64,000 bases of DNA, taken from positions 2,613,691 to 2,677,690 of the forward strand of contig NZ_CP133083.1 in NCBI RefSeq assembly GCF_030908545.1, given 5' to 3'. Positions 18,510-27,742 of this stretch are shown piece by piece (within the stretch, counting starts at the first letter, position 1; every line of letters begins with the position of its first letter). Under the pieces are notes generated by a model. It did not search any database and was not told where the DNA came from. It saw only the letters and a list, made by a program, of their open reading frames with translations. Source of the stretch: Nitrosomonas sp. sh817 (lineage in GTDB: Bacteria; Pseudomonadota; Gammaproteobacteria; Burkholderiales; Nitrosomonadaceae). The translations under genes were made by a program, and so were the position numbers.

Positions 18510-19777
18510 GGCTGCGCCCCTCCTATCAACGGCAATACGACTTGCGTACAAGCACCGCCATCTTCCAGATTAAACAGCCTGACACTGCCGCCGTACCGTT
18601 CAATATTGGCATTGGCAAGGAACAATCCTATTCCAAAACCTTGTCCGGGTGCTTTACTGGAAAAGAACGCTTCGCCGGCGCGCTGCAAGGCTTCGGGTGA
18701 CAATCCCTTGCCATCGTCGATGATGTCAAGATTCAACGCCGAATGATCCCAATGACTGTTGATCGTGACGCATTCCGAAGATGCGTCGGCTGCATTATTC
18801 AGTAAATTCAGTAAGGATTGGTTGAGTAATTGACTGTCCATTATTTTCGGTACGGGCTGCACACCGTTTGCCTGATAGGTAAACTTCACGGAAGGCCGGA
18901 TCAGTTTCCATTTATCAAGCACTTGCCGTAAAAATTCATCAACCGGCAATTCACTGCCTTGCTCGGTTCTGCTTTGTCCTGCTTTAGCCAGCAACTGGGT
19001 TAGTGTTTGTTTGCAGTGCGTAATTTGATCCCGAAGAATATGAATATTGTTTTGGAACTCAGCATCATCTCGATATTCTTGTTGCAATTCACCGGTAATG
19101 ACAGCCATCGTTGACAGTGGGGTGCCCAGTTCATGCGCTGCACCGGCTGCCAATGTGCCAAGCGCGATGATTTGTTCATTGCGCAAAGCATGCTCACGCG
19201 CTTTGGCAAGATCTTGATCCCGTTCCCGGATAGAAGCGCTCATTCTCACGACAAACCAGGCAATGATCACGGTACTCAAGACGAAAGCCAGCCACATCCC
19301 TGAGACATGCAACGCAAACTCAATCAAATGCTTGTTGTGGTCATGCGGCAGCGGCACATAGTTAACTAGCAACAAGGTATAGCAAGCGATCGTAATAATC
19401 GCCATGCTCCAAGTATAGCGCCATGGCAGCGTCGCGGCCGCGATGGTAAGGGGCAACAAGAACAAAGAGATAAACGGATTGGTCGAGCCACCGCTAAAAT
19501 ACAGTAAAGCGCTTAACGCCAAAACATCAATCAGCAATTGCGCAAAAAATTCCAGGTGCGATACCGGCCACTTCCGACGCAACCGAATCCACGTCAACAA
19601 ATTCAGCAAAGCCAGCAAGGCCACGACAAAAATCATTTCAGCCCAAGGTATTTCAATATCAATCGTCCAAAAGACGATCGCAAATGTGAGGCATTGAGCA
19701 ATGATGGCGATATTGCGAAGCAGAAATAAACGTTTCAGGTTCTTACTGAGCGGCGATTGACTGAGATCACTAAACAT
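18506..19777 (-). CDS. regB: Redox sensor histidine kinase RegB/PrrB family
   Basis: A 423-residue membrane kinase. Six hydrophobic segments occupy residues 20-180 and include the quinone-site heptapeptide GGSTNPF at 96-102. The H-box AGAAHELGTPLSTMAV places the phospho-accepting His at 215. Cys255 in THCKQTL occupies the position of the redox-active cysteine of Rhodobacter RegB. The ATPase part has NLLNNAADASS, DDGKGL and GFGIGLFLANANIERYGG. Both known sensing elements are therefore present. It is transcribed ahead of regA with a 4-base overlap. Confidence 0.93.
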   Translation of the reverse strand: MFSDLSQSPLSKNLKRLFLLRNIAIIAQCLTFAIVFWTIDIEIPWAEMIFVVALLALLNLLTWIRLRRKWPVSHLEFFAQLLIDVLALSALLYFSGGSTNPFISLFLLPLTIAAATLPWRYTWSMAIITIACYTLLLVNYVPLPHDHNKHLIEFALHVSGMWLAFVLSTVIIAWFVVRMSASIRERDQDLAKAREHALRNEQIIALGTLAAGAAHELGTPLSTMAVITGELQQEYRDDAEFQNNIHILRDQITHCKQTLTQLLAKAGQSRTEQGSELPVDEFLRQVLDKWKLIRPSVKFTYQANGVQPVPKIMDSQLLNQSLLNLLNNAADASSECVTINSHWDHSALNLDIIDDGKGLSPEALQRAGEAFFSSKAPGQGFGIGLFLANANIERYGGSVRLFNLEDGGACTQVVLPLIGGAQP

Positions 19778-19879
19778 TCGATGGCAATTACAACGAAATT
19801 TTTCTTTTGATTAACTGTGGAACATTAACGTAAATTCTATGTTTTGGCTATGCGACAAATTGTCTCAGGCAATGATTTA

Positions 19880-19926
19880 AGGCAACACTGAACTATCCGG
19901 GGGCAACATGAGATACAAGGCAGATA
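19880..19926. repeat. Degenerate fragment of the MITE-like repeat (possible)
   Basis: About 45 bases (ACTGAACTATCCGGGGG, ATGAGATACAAGGCAGAT) resemble the first third of copy B (GCTGATTAATTCGGGG, ATGAGGTGCAAGGCGGAT). The rest of the element is not recognisable. It lies just upstream of the rpsB promoter. Confidence 0.35.
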
Positions 19927-19956
19927 GCTTATCTTGCGCATAGGTGTTGCGTTAAC

Positions 19957-19984
19957 TTGAGTACGTTTTAGAAAATGTTATAAT
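19957..19984 (+). promoter_or_regulatory. Promoter of the rpsB-tsf operon
   Basis: A -35 box TTGAGT (19957-19962), 16-bp spacer and perfect -10 box TATAAT (19979-19984) preceded by an extended TG at 19976-19977. Transcription would begin near 19991, giving a leader of roughly 120 bases before the rpsB ATG; that leader contains a small hairpin (CAGAT/ATCTG near 20055-20070) and could carry S2 autoregulation. Confidence 0.75.
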
Positions 19985-20115
19985 CGCAGGATAATTTGAT
20001 TAATCGCATCGCGTGAATCAAATTAAATTCACACATCCTGTTATGTTATGCAGATCAGATTTAATCTGAAAGATGGCAAAACACGGATGGAGGCTCAATC
20101 CTATAGGAGAAATTT

Positions 20116-20838
20116 ATGTCAGTAACAATGCGGCAAATGCTGGAAGCAGGGGTTCACTTCGGTCATCAAACACGCTTCTGGAACCCCAAGATGGCACCGT
20201 ATATTTTCGGTCACCGCAACAAAATTCATATCATCAATCTTGAAAAAACCTTGGTGATGTATGAAGAGGCGATGAAATACATCCGCCAATTAGCAGCTAA
20301 CAGAGGCGTCATCTTATTTGTCGGCACCAAGCGGCAGGCCCGCGATATCGTACGCGAAGAAGCTGCACGCTGTGGTTCTCCGTACGTAGACCAGCGTTGG
20401 TTAGGCGGAATGCTGACGAACTTTAAAACGATCAAACAATCCATCAAACGCCTTCAAGACATGGAAACGATGGTTAACGATGGAACATTGGATAAACTCG
20501 TAAAAAAAGAAGCGCTGGATCTGCAGAGGGAATTGGATAAACTTAACAGCAGCCTGGGCGGCATTAAAGAAATGAAAGGTCTGCCAGACGCGCTCTTCGT
20601 AATCGATGTGGGGTATCAAAAAGGAGCAATCACTGAAGCCAGTAAGCTCGGTATTCCAGTCATCGGGGTTGTCGATACCAACCATAACCCGGATGGATTG
20701 CAATACATAATCCCGGGAAATGATGATTCAAGCAGAGCAATACGCTTGTATGCGCGAGGTGCTGCCGATGCCATTCTGGAAGGCCGTAATCAATCTCTCC
20801 AAGAAATTGTCGAAATGAGTAATGAAGGGGGGGAATAA
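20116..20838 (+). CDS. rpsB: 30S ribosomal protein S2
   Basis: A 240-residue protein of the small ribosomal subunit with the signatures [29 protein letters not shown] and [14 protein letters not shown]. Strong ribosome site TAGGAGAAA before the ATG. First gene of the translation/envelope cluster that runs to rnhB. Confidence 0.98.
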   Translation: MSVTMRQMLEAGVHFGHQTRFWNPKMAPYIFGHRNKIHIINLEKTLVMYEEAMKYIRQLAANRGVILFVGTKRQARDIVREEAARCGSPYVDQRWLGGMLTNFKTIKQSIKRLQDMETMVNDGTLDKLVKKEALDLQRELDKLNSSLGGIKEMKGLPDALFVIDVGYQKGAITEASKLGIPVIGVVDTNHNPDGLQYIIPGNDDSSRAIRLYARGAADAILEGRNQSLQEIVEMSNEGGE

Positions 20839-20897
20839 GAGTCTTTCCTTCCATTCTTAATGATTGCCGGCAATTCAGATCGAAAATTTCCAATATC

Positions 20898-20917
20898 TTC
20901 CGTTGGCCTTAACGGAA
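20898..20917 (+). terminator. Hairpin between rpsB and tsf (attenuator candidate)
   Basis: A perfect 7-bp stem TTCCGTT (20898-20904) / AACGGAA (20911-20917) with a 6-base loop GGCCTT, followed by TTTCC. The T-run is short, so at most partial termination or an RNA-stabilising structure is expected. Confidence 0.4.
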
Positions 20918-21041
20918 TTTCCGGGGATTGACCGGCAGCAGAGAATACTCTGAGTTAATTCAGCTAAAAATCACATTGCTATCTTGAAAGATTATGTTCA
21001 GCAGCAATTATTCATAAACTTTTATTGTATTTGGAGCAAAT

Positions 21042-21926
21042 ATGGCGGAAATTACCGCAAGCATGGTTAAAGAACTTCGCGAGATGACAGGGCTTGGCAT
21101 GATGGAATGCAAAAAAGCCTTGACTGAAACGAACGGCGATATGAAAGCAGCGGAAGATCTGCTGCGGATTAAAAGTGGCGCCAAAGCAAGCAAGGCAGCT
21201 GGCAGAATTACCGCCGAAGGCGTGATCGGCGCGTATGTTTCTGCGGATAATCAATGCGGTGCATTGGTCGAGGTAAATTGCGAAACCGACTTCGTTGCAA
21301 GAAATGAAGACATCATCAATTTCGCCAAGACTCTGGCGGAATTGGTCGCCACAAAAAATCTAACCGATATTGCCGCGCTCAGCGATGCTCCGCTTCAAAG
21401 TGGCGAAACCGTTGAAGAAGCCCGCAAGGCTTTAATCATGAAGCTGGGGGAAAATATCAGCATCCGACGCAGTGGGCGGCACACAACCCAAGGCCGGCTG
21501 GCCTATTATCTGCACGGTACCAAGATTGGTGTGATGGTTGATTACACGGGCGGCGATGACAGCTTAGGAAAGGATATCGCGATGCATATCGCTGCAAGCA
21601 AGCCGATTTGCGTATCAAAAGAACAAGTGCCGGCAGCGGTATTGGAACACGAGCGTCAGATTTTTACCGCGCAAGCTGCAGAAAGCGGAAAACCTGCCAA
21701 TATCGTTGAAAAAATGGTCGATGGACGCATCACGAAATATCTTGCAGAGATTACGCTGCTGGGTCAACCGTTCGTTAAAGATCCGGAACAGACTGTAGAA
21801 AAATTGCTGGCAAAAAAATCCGCCGCAGTGAATGGTTTTACGATGTTTGTTGTCGGTGAAGGAATAGAAAAGAAAGTTGAAAACTTTGCTGAAGAAGTAA
21901 AAGCGCAGATGGGGCAAGCGAATTAA
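21042..21926 (+). CDS. tsf: Elongation factor Ts
   Basis: A 294-residue nucleotide exchange factor for EF-Tu. The conserved N-terminus [19 protein letters not shown] and the core [15 protein letters not shown] are present. It is 203 bases downstream of rpsB, a longer gap than usual, with a hairpin in it, and is followed closely by pyrH. Confidence 0.98.
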   Translation: MAEITASMVKELREMTGLGMMECKKALTETNGDMKAAEDLLRIKSGAKASKAAGRITAEGVIGAYVSADNQCGALVEVNCETDFVARNEDIINFAKTLAELVATKNLTDIAALSDAPLQSGETVEEARKALIMKLGENISIRRSGRHTTQGRLAYYLHGTKIGVMVDYTGGDDSLGKDIAMHIAASKPICVSKEQVPAAVLEHERQIFTAQAAESGKPANIVEKMVDGRITKYLAEITLLGQPFVKDPEQTVEKLLAKKSAAVNGFTMFVVGEGIEKKVENFAEEVKAQMGQAN

Positions 21927-21962
21927 TTAAAGCTCTTTTCTCACTTACCTGATTGATAATTG

Positions 21963-22679
21963 ATGACTGCTGCAGTTTATAAACGTATTTTATTGAAATT
22001 GTCTGGCGAAGCCCTGATGGGTGAAGACAGCTATGGAATCAACCACACGGTCATGGGTAGAATCGTTGCTGAAATTAACGAAATCAGCAAGTTAGGTGTT
22101 GAAATCGCTATCGTCGTGGGCGGCGGGAATATTTTTCGCGGCATGAAATCCGCCAATGATGGACTCGAACGAGTGACCGCGGACTATATGGGTATGCTGG
22201 CTACTGTCATGAATGCGCTGGCGTTGCAGGATGCAATGAAACTGGCGGGATTGGTTCCGCGTATTCAGTCTGCATTACGCATTGAACAAGTGGTAGAACC
22301 CTATATTCGTGGTCGCGCAATACGTTACTTGAAAGACGGTAAAATCGTAATTTTTGCTGCCGGAACAGGCAATCCATTCTTTACAACCGATACAGCAGCG
22401 GCGTTGCGCGGCATGGAGATGAATGTCGATATCATGTTAAAAGCAACAAAAGTTGATGGCGTCTACACCAGCGACCCGAAAAAAGATCCGACTGCCACGC
22501 GCTTCGAAAAATTATCATTTAATGAAGCCATTTCAAAAAATCTGCAAGTAATGGATGCAACGGCATTGACATTATGCCGGGATCAGAAATTACCGCTCAG
22601 CGTATTTAGCATTTTTAAGACCGGCGCTCTTAGACGTATAATAACAGGGGAGAATGAAGGGACTTTGGTAACGGTTTGA
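21963..22679 (+). CDS. pyrH: UMP kinase
   Basis: A 238-residue hexameric bacterial UMP kinase of the amino acid kinase family. Features: [24 protein letters not shown], and [16 protein letters not shown]. The ATG at 21963 is preferred over a TTG one codon upstream. It lies 36 bases after tsf and before frr, the usual order. Confidence 0.98.
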   Translation: MTAAVYKRILLKLSGEALMGEDSYGINHTVMGRIVAEINEISKLGVEIAIVVGGGNIFRGMKSANDGLERVTADYMGMLATVMNALALQDAMKLAGLVPRIQSALRIEQVVEPYIRGRAIRYLKDGKIVIFAAGTGNPFFTTDTAAALRGMEMNVDIMLKATKVDGVYTSDPKKDPTATRFEKLSFNEAISKNLQVMDATALTLCRDQKLPLSVFSIFKTGALRRIITGENEGTLVTV

Positions 22680-22729
22680 CTTTGAATAACCGGGAATGCT
22701 TGTGAAGAGCTGTAATAGGGATAGACATT

Positions 22730-23287
22730 ATGATTACCGATGTAAAAAAATCTGCTGAACAGAAAATGCAAAAAAGCCTGGAAGCATTGAAGGTGGATTT
22801 GAGCAAAGTTAGAAGTGGCAGAGCACATACAGGCTTGCTGGATCATGTTACCGTGGATTACTATGGCGCACAGACTCCGGTTAACCAAGTCGCCAATATC
22901 AATCTCATTGATGCTCGTACCATTGGCGTCATCCCCTGGGAGAAAAAAATGGCGAATGCAATCGAAAAAGCCATTCGTGACTCAGACTTAGGCTTAAACC
23001 CAATGACGGTAGGTGACATCATTCGCGTTCCCATGCCGCCGCTCACGGAAGAACGCCGCCGCGATTTGATAAAAGTCGTTAAGCATGAAGCTGAGACAGT
23101 ACGTGTTGCAATGCGTAATATCCGGCGTGACGCTAACGCGCATTTGAAAGAGCTGCTGAAATCAAAAGAAATCTCTGAAGACGATGAACGCCGCGGTCAG
23201 GATGAAATACAAAAACTGACCGACCGGTTCATATCCGAGATCGACAAGGTTTTGCAAGTCAAGGAAGCCGAACTGATGGCTGTCTGA
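22730..23287 (+). CDS. frr: Ribosome recycling factor
   Basis: A 185-residue protein that with EF-G splits post-termination ribosomes. Features: [19 protein letters not shown], the [16 protein letters not shown] block and [18 protein letters not shown]. Full length. It ends one base before uppS. Confidence 0.98.
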   Translation: MITDVKKSAEQKMQKSLEALKVDLSKVRSGRAHTGLLDHVTVDYYGAQTPVNQVANINLIDARTIGVIPWEKKMANAIEKAIRDSDLGLNPMTVGDIIRVPMPPLTEERRRDLIKVVKHEAETVRVAMRNIRRDANAHLKELLKSKEISEDDERRGQDEIQKLTDRFISEIDKVLQVKEAELMAV

Positions 23288-23288
23288 T

Positions 23289-24056
23289 ATGCTTGAAGGC
23301 CCGAGTTCAACGCCCCCCTCTCCTGAAGTAAACTCAGTACCAACGCATATTGCAATTATCATGGATGGTAATGGCCGATGGGCGCAAAACCGGTACATGC
23401 CAAGAATTGCCGGACACAAACAGGGAGTAGAGACTGTCCGTGGCGTCATCAAAGCATGTATGGAACGCGGTGTTTCGTTCCTCACCCTATTTGCCTTTAG
23501 CAGCGAAAATTGGCGCCGTCCGTCTGATGAAGTCGCTTCTCTGATGCAGCTTTTCCTGGGCGCGTTGGAGCAAGAAATATCGAAATTGCATGAAAACGGC
23601 ATACGTTTCAAAGTCATTGGCGATTTATCCAGATTTGAACCGAAAATTGTAGAATTTATCGATATCGGTGAAAAACTAACTGCCAATAATTCACAGCTCA
23701 CTTTTACAATTGCAGCCAACTATGGCGGACGTTGGGACATCATGCAAGCGATGCGAAAAATGATGGCGCAATCCATAGAATCACCGATTCAAATTGACGA
23801 AGAAATCTTCTCCAAATATCTGTCGATGAATTATGCGCCTGAGCCGGATTTATTCATCCGCACCGGCGGAGAATACCGGATCAGCAATTTCTTATTATGG
23901 CAGCTGGCCTATACCGAATTGTATTTTACGAATACCTTATGGCCGGATTTTGACGTGCAGGAGCTGGAACTGGCCATCCAATCCTATCAACAACGCGAGC
24001 GGCGATTCGGGCGTACCAGCGAACAAGTGCAAATAGCACTACCTGCTGAAGGATAA
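23289..24056 (+). CDS. uppS: Undecaprenyl (isoprenyl) diphosphate synthase
   Basis: A 255-residue cis-prenyltransferase that makes the C55 lipid carrier for cell wall and O-antigen synthesis. The substrate Asp is in AIIMDGNGRWAQ, and SSENWRRP and LFIRTGGEYRISNFLLWQ are the other signatures. The ATG follows the frr stop by one base; a short proline-rich N-terminal extension precedes the catalytic core. Confidence 0.97.
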   Translation: MLEGPSSTPPSPEVNSVPTHIAIIMDGNGRWAQNRYMPRIAGHKQGVETVRGVIKACMERGVSFLTLFAFSSENWRRPSDEVASLMQLFLGALEQEISKLHENGIRFKVIGDLSRFEPKIVEFIDIGEKLTANNSQLTFTIAANYGGRWDIMQAMRKMMAQSIESPIQIDEEIFSKYLSMNYAPEPDLFIRTGGEYRISNFLLWQLAYTELYFTNTLWPDFDVQELELAIQSYQQRERRFGRTSEQVQIALPAEG

Positions 24057-24069
24057 TAAGAGCTTTTTC

Positions 24070-24894
24070 ATGCTTAAGACCCGGATCCTGACTGCTAGTA
24101 TCATTTTGCCTTTTTTCCTCGCCGCCTTATTCTATTTTCAAGATATTTTCTGGGCCATCGTATTACTTGCATTGACTGTCATCGGCTCACGCGAATGGAG
24201 CCGCCTTGCGCAACTCTCTGTAAGAAATACCATAGTTTTTATGTTACTGACCACGTTGCTTGGCGGCGAACTTTTGCTTCAAGTAAGCGAAGCTGTAAAA
24301 ATCGACCCGCTTTCTACCGAGTTGATCTGGATATACGGTTTATCCGCAATCTTCTGGATTTTTGCGGTACCGCTCTACCTGAAGCAATCCTTTAAAGTTA
24401 CGAAACCTTGGGTGTGGATGCTGATTGGCTGGATTTTATTGTTACCCACCTGTCTGGCGCTTTATCAATTGCGCTCCATCAGTCCGCTGTTACTGTTGGG
24501 TTTAATGGCAACCATTTGGATTTCCGATACGGCTGCCTATTTTACCGGACGGTCACTCGGCAAGCATAAGCTGGCTCCGCAGATCAGTCCCAATAAAACC
24601 TGGGAAGGTGTAGCGGGAGCACTTGCCGCCGTGCTGATTTATGGCCTGCTGTGGGACTTCTGGTCAGAAGAACAGTCATTAGCACCAGTTTTAGTACCAT
24701 TGCTGATAATGATGGCTATCTTAGGTATCATCGGCGATTTATATGAGTCATTCGTTAAACGCCAAGCCAATGTCAAAGATAGCGGCAATATCCTGCCGGG
24801 TCACGGTGGAATACTGGACCGGATCGACGCTTTGACATCGGCCCTACCCTTTGCCATATTGGCTATCCTTGTATTTTATTCACCTGCGATATGA
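24070..24894 (+). CDS. cdsA: Phosphatidate cytidylyltransferase
   Basis: A 274-residue integral membrane enzyme producing CDP-diacylglycerol for phospholipid synthesis. About eight membrane segments and the family signature near the C-terminus ([37 protein letters not shown]). Overlaps dxr by four bases (ATGA). Confidence 0.97.
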   Translation: MLKTRILTASIILPFFLAALFYFQDIFWAIVLLALTVIGSREWSRLAQLSVRNTIVFMLLTTLLGGELLLQVSEAVKIDPLSTELIWIYGLSAIFWIFAVPLYLKQSFKVTKPWVWMLIGWILLLPTCLALYQLRSISPLLLLGLMATIWISDTAAYFTGRSLGKHKLAPQISPNKTWEGVAGALAAVLIYGLLWDFWSEEQSLAPVLVPLLIMMAILGIIGDLYESFVKRQANVKDSGNILPGHGGILDRIDALTSALPFAILAILVFYSPAI

Positions 24895-26078
24895 AGACAA
24901 CCCGTCAAATAACCGTACTCGGCGCAACCGGCAGCATTGGAGACAGCACGCTCGATGTCATCGCACGCCACCCCGATCGTTTCCAAGCATTTGCATTGAC
25001 TGCGAACCATAATGTCGAAAAAATGCGCCTGCAGTGCCGCCGCTTCCAACCCCGCTACGCAGTAATGCTTGATGCGAAATGCGCAGAGCAACTGGCCGGA
25101 GCCCTTCGCTCTGACGGAATCAAAACCGAAGTATTATGCGGAATAGAATCGTTGGAAAAAGTTGCATCTTTGCCGGAAGTTGATGCCGTAATGGCCGCCA
25201 TTGTCGGTGCCGCAGGAATCCGCCCGACTTTTGCCGCCGCGCGATCCGGGAAGTTAGTATTGTTAGCGAATAAAGAAACGCTGGTAATGGCCGGCCGGAT
25301 TTTTATGGACTTAGTCAGGAAAAACAACGCCGCCTTGTTGCCGATCGATAGCGAGCACAATGCCATCTATCAGTCGTTACCGCATCAATTTGACGGTAAT
25401 TTCACTAGGGCCGGAATTAGCCGGATCCTGCTTACGGCTTCCGGCGGGCCATTTCGTTGCGCATCGATCGATTCCCTGGAGCAAGTCACGCCTGAGCAAG
25501 CTTGCGCGCACCCCAATTGGGACATGGGAAAGAAAATTTCTGTTGATTCTGCCACCATGATGAACAAAGGGCTCGAAGTCATCGAAGCGCACTGGCTGTT
25601 TGATGCTCCGGCGGACAAGATCCAGGTTGTCGTTCATCCGCAAAGCGTCATCCACTCGATGGTCGCTTATGTCGACGGCTCAGTAATCGCGCAACTCGGG
25701 AATCCCGATATGCGCACGCCGATTGCGCATGCGATGGGTTATCCGGAACGTATTGAAAGTGGTGTCTCGGCTTTGGATATGTTCAAGGTTGCCCAGCTCA
25801 ATTTCGAAGAACCGGATTTCAAGCGATTTCCATGCTTGAGGCTGGCGTATCAGGCATTGACCACTGGCGGTAATATGCCGGCCGTGCTCAATGCAGCCAA
25901 TGAGGTTGCAGTGGAATCCTTTCTGCAAAGACGTATGCCCTTTACAGCGATTCCGGTCATGATTGAGAACGTCATGCGCACAATCGAACCCGAAGAGCTG
26001 ACGACACTGGAAGATGTATTAAGAACCGATCATCTTGCTCGTGAAAAAGCCCATGCATGGCTGGCCACGTTGCAATAA
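24891..26078 (+). CDS. dxr: 1-deoxy-D-xylulose 5-phosphate reductoisomerase
   Basis: A 395-residue enzyme of the MEP isoprenoid pathway. The NADPH-binding [15 protein letters not shown] lies at the N-terminus, and the metal/substrate region has [22 protein letters not shown] and [15 protein letters not shown]. Translationally coupled to cdsA. Followed by a 296-base gap that contains repeat copy C. Confidence 0.97.
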   Translation: MKTTRQITVLGATGSIGDSTLDVIARHPDRFQAFALTANHNVEKMRLQCRRFQPRYAVMLDAKCAEQLAGALRSDGIKTEVLCGIESLEKVASLPEVDAVMAAIVGAAGIRPTFAAARSGKLVLLANKETLVMAGRIFMDLVRKNNAALLPIDSEHNAIYQSLPHQFDGNFTRAGISRILLTASGGPFRCASIDSLEQVTPEQACAHPNWDMGKKISVDSATMMNKGLEVIEAHWLFDAPADKIQVVVHPQSVIHSMVAYVDGSVIAQLGNPDMRTPIAHAMGYPERIESGVSALDMFKVAQLNFEEPDFKRFPCLRLAYQALTTGGNMPAVLNAANEVAVESFLQRRMPFTAIPVMIENVMRTIEPEELTTLEDVLRTDHLAREKAHAWLATLQ

Positions 26079-26150
26079 TGTGAAAAAGATTCATAGGTCG
26101 CATTGATTGGATTTCATTTTTTTTAATTAATGATAGTATTCAGAATTTCT

Positions 26151-26297
26151 AAGGAAGCGCTGATTAATTCAACGAACGTGATGAAGGGCGAGGCGCACGG
26201 AACGCAACAACCGAGACCTATCAATCTGTTAGGCGAGGGAGTGAATACCACGCAACGAAGCAATTCGCTCGTGCAGTCAATTAATCAGGGCTTCCCT
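26151..26297. repeat. MITE-like interspersed repeat, copy C
   Basis: A 147-bp unit nearly identical to copy A (16551-16697), with the same terminal palindromes (GGAAGCGCTGATTAATT ... AATTAATCAGGGCTTCC). It is inserted between dxr and rseP, inside an otherwise tightly packed operon. No coding potential. Confidence 0.8.
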
Positions 26298-26374
26298 AAG
26301 GTCATGCATAAAAATTAACAAGGTTATGCAATCTAAGTTTTCATTACTCGGCACTACCTTATTAATCAATTAAT

Positions 26375-27742
26375 ATGTCAATAACTTACACCATCATTTC
26401 TTTTATTATCGCGTTAGGTATCTTAATCACGTTCCATGAATTTGGTCATTACCTGGTTGCGCGATGGAGTGGTGTAAAAGTTTTACGGTTTTGTATCGGT
26501 TTTGGGCAACCTATTTTCCGGCGGTGTTGGGGAAAAGACCGCACAGAATGGGTAATCGCTGCCATTCCCTTAGGCGGATACGTAAAAATGCTCGATGAAA
26601 ATGAAGGCAAGGTTGCAGCCGCGGATTTACCCCGTGCTTTTAACCGTCAACCTGTCAGCCGGCGTTTTGCGATCGTGGCTGCCGGACCGATTGCCAATTT
26701 CCTGCTGGCGATTGTTTTATATTGGCTATTATTCATCCTGGGTGTCCATGGCATGAAACCCGTTCTTGGACCTGTTGAACCAGGCAGTCCTGCAGCTTAC
26801 GCAAAATTTGAAGAAGGCGACACCATCGTTCAGATCGAAAACGAACCTGTCTCCAGTTGGCAAGATGCGCGCTGGACGTTATTGCGCTACGCGGTTGATC
26901 AATCGCCTAATGTTAAAATCCAAACAATTGATAAGCATGGCAATAGCAATTCACGGCAATTGAATTTAAGTCAAATAGACCCGAATAAGCTCAACGAGAA
27001 CTTTCCCGGCATTATCGGACTAACAAGCTACCAGCCAACATTTGATCCCGTTATCGGACAGGTGATCGCCGATGGCGTTGGTTCTCGCGCCGGTTTGCAG
27101 CCCGGCGACGAAATCATAGCCGTCAACAATACCGAAATTCTGACGTGGATGGATTTTGTTAAAGAAATCCGGTCAAGTCCTGGAAAAACGCTGGAGCTTG
27201 AAATCTTACGTCATGGACAAATGCTTACCCTCACGGTAACACCTGAAACAGCGGCTGAAAGCGGCAACCAAGTTGGTAAAATCGGTGTCGCGCCAGTTGT
27301 GAATCAAGCTGAAATCGATGAATTGCTCGTTACGGTCAGTTACCCGATCGGCCAGTCGTTACAAAAAGCGATGTCGAAAACCTGGGAAACGACTGTTCTG
27401 ACGTTGCAAATGCTTGTTAAAATGATAACTGGCGATGTCTCTTGGAAGAATGTCAGCGGCCCGATTTCGATTGCCGACTACGCGGGTCAATCGGCGCAAA
27501 TGGGGTTGGTATCCTATTTGGCATTCCTGGCATTGATCAGCGTCAGTATCGGGGTTCTGAATTTACTGCCGATACCGATTTTGGATGGCGGCCACTTAAT
27601 GTATTATCTCATCGAAATTGTAAAAGGTAGTCCGCTTTCAGACAAAGCCATGTTAATCGGACAAAAAATCGGACTGACCCTATTATTCATGCTGATGACT
27701 TTTGCCATTTATAATGATATCAATCGGCTTATTACTGGTTAA
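26375..27742 (+). CDS. rseP: RIP zinc metalloprotease RseP
   Basis: A 455-residue site-2 intramembrane protease that cleaves anti-sigma factors and signal peptide remnants. The zinc motif HEFGH is at residues 21-25 in the first membrane helix, two PDZ domains occupy about 110-290, and the second metal motif LDGGHLMYY lies near residue 405. Length is normal. Repeat copy C lies between it and dxr. bamA begins at the base after its stop. Confidence 0.96.
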   Translation: MSITYTIISFIIALGILITFHEFGHYLVARWSGVKVLRFCIGFGQPIFRRCWGKDRTEWVIAAIPLGGYVKMLDENEGKVAAADLPRAFNRQPVSRRFAIVAAGPIANFLLAIVLYWLLFILGVHGMKPVLGPVEPGSPAAYAKFEEGDTIVQIENEPVSSWQDARWTLLRYAVDQSPNVKIQTIDKHGNSNSRQLNLSQIDPNKLNENFPGIIGLTSYQPTFDPVIGQVIADGVGSRAGLQPGDEIIAVNNTEILTWMDFVKEIRSSPGKTLELEILRHGQMLTLTVTPETAAESGNQVGKIGVAPVVNQAEIDELLVTVSYPIGQSLQKAMSKTWETTVLTLQMLVKMITGDVSWKNVSGPISIADYAGQSAQMGLVSYLAFLALISVSIGVLNLLPIPILDGGHLMYYLIEIVKGSPLSDKAMLIGQKIGLTLLFMLMTFAIYNDINRLITG

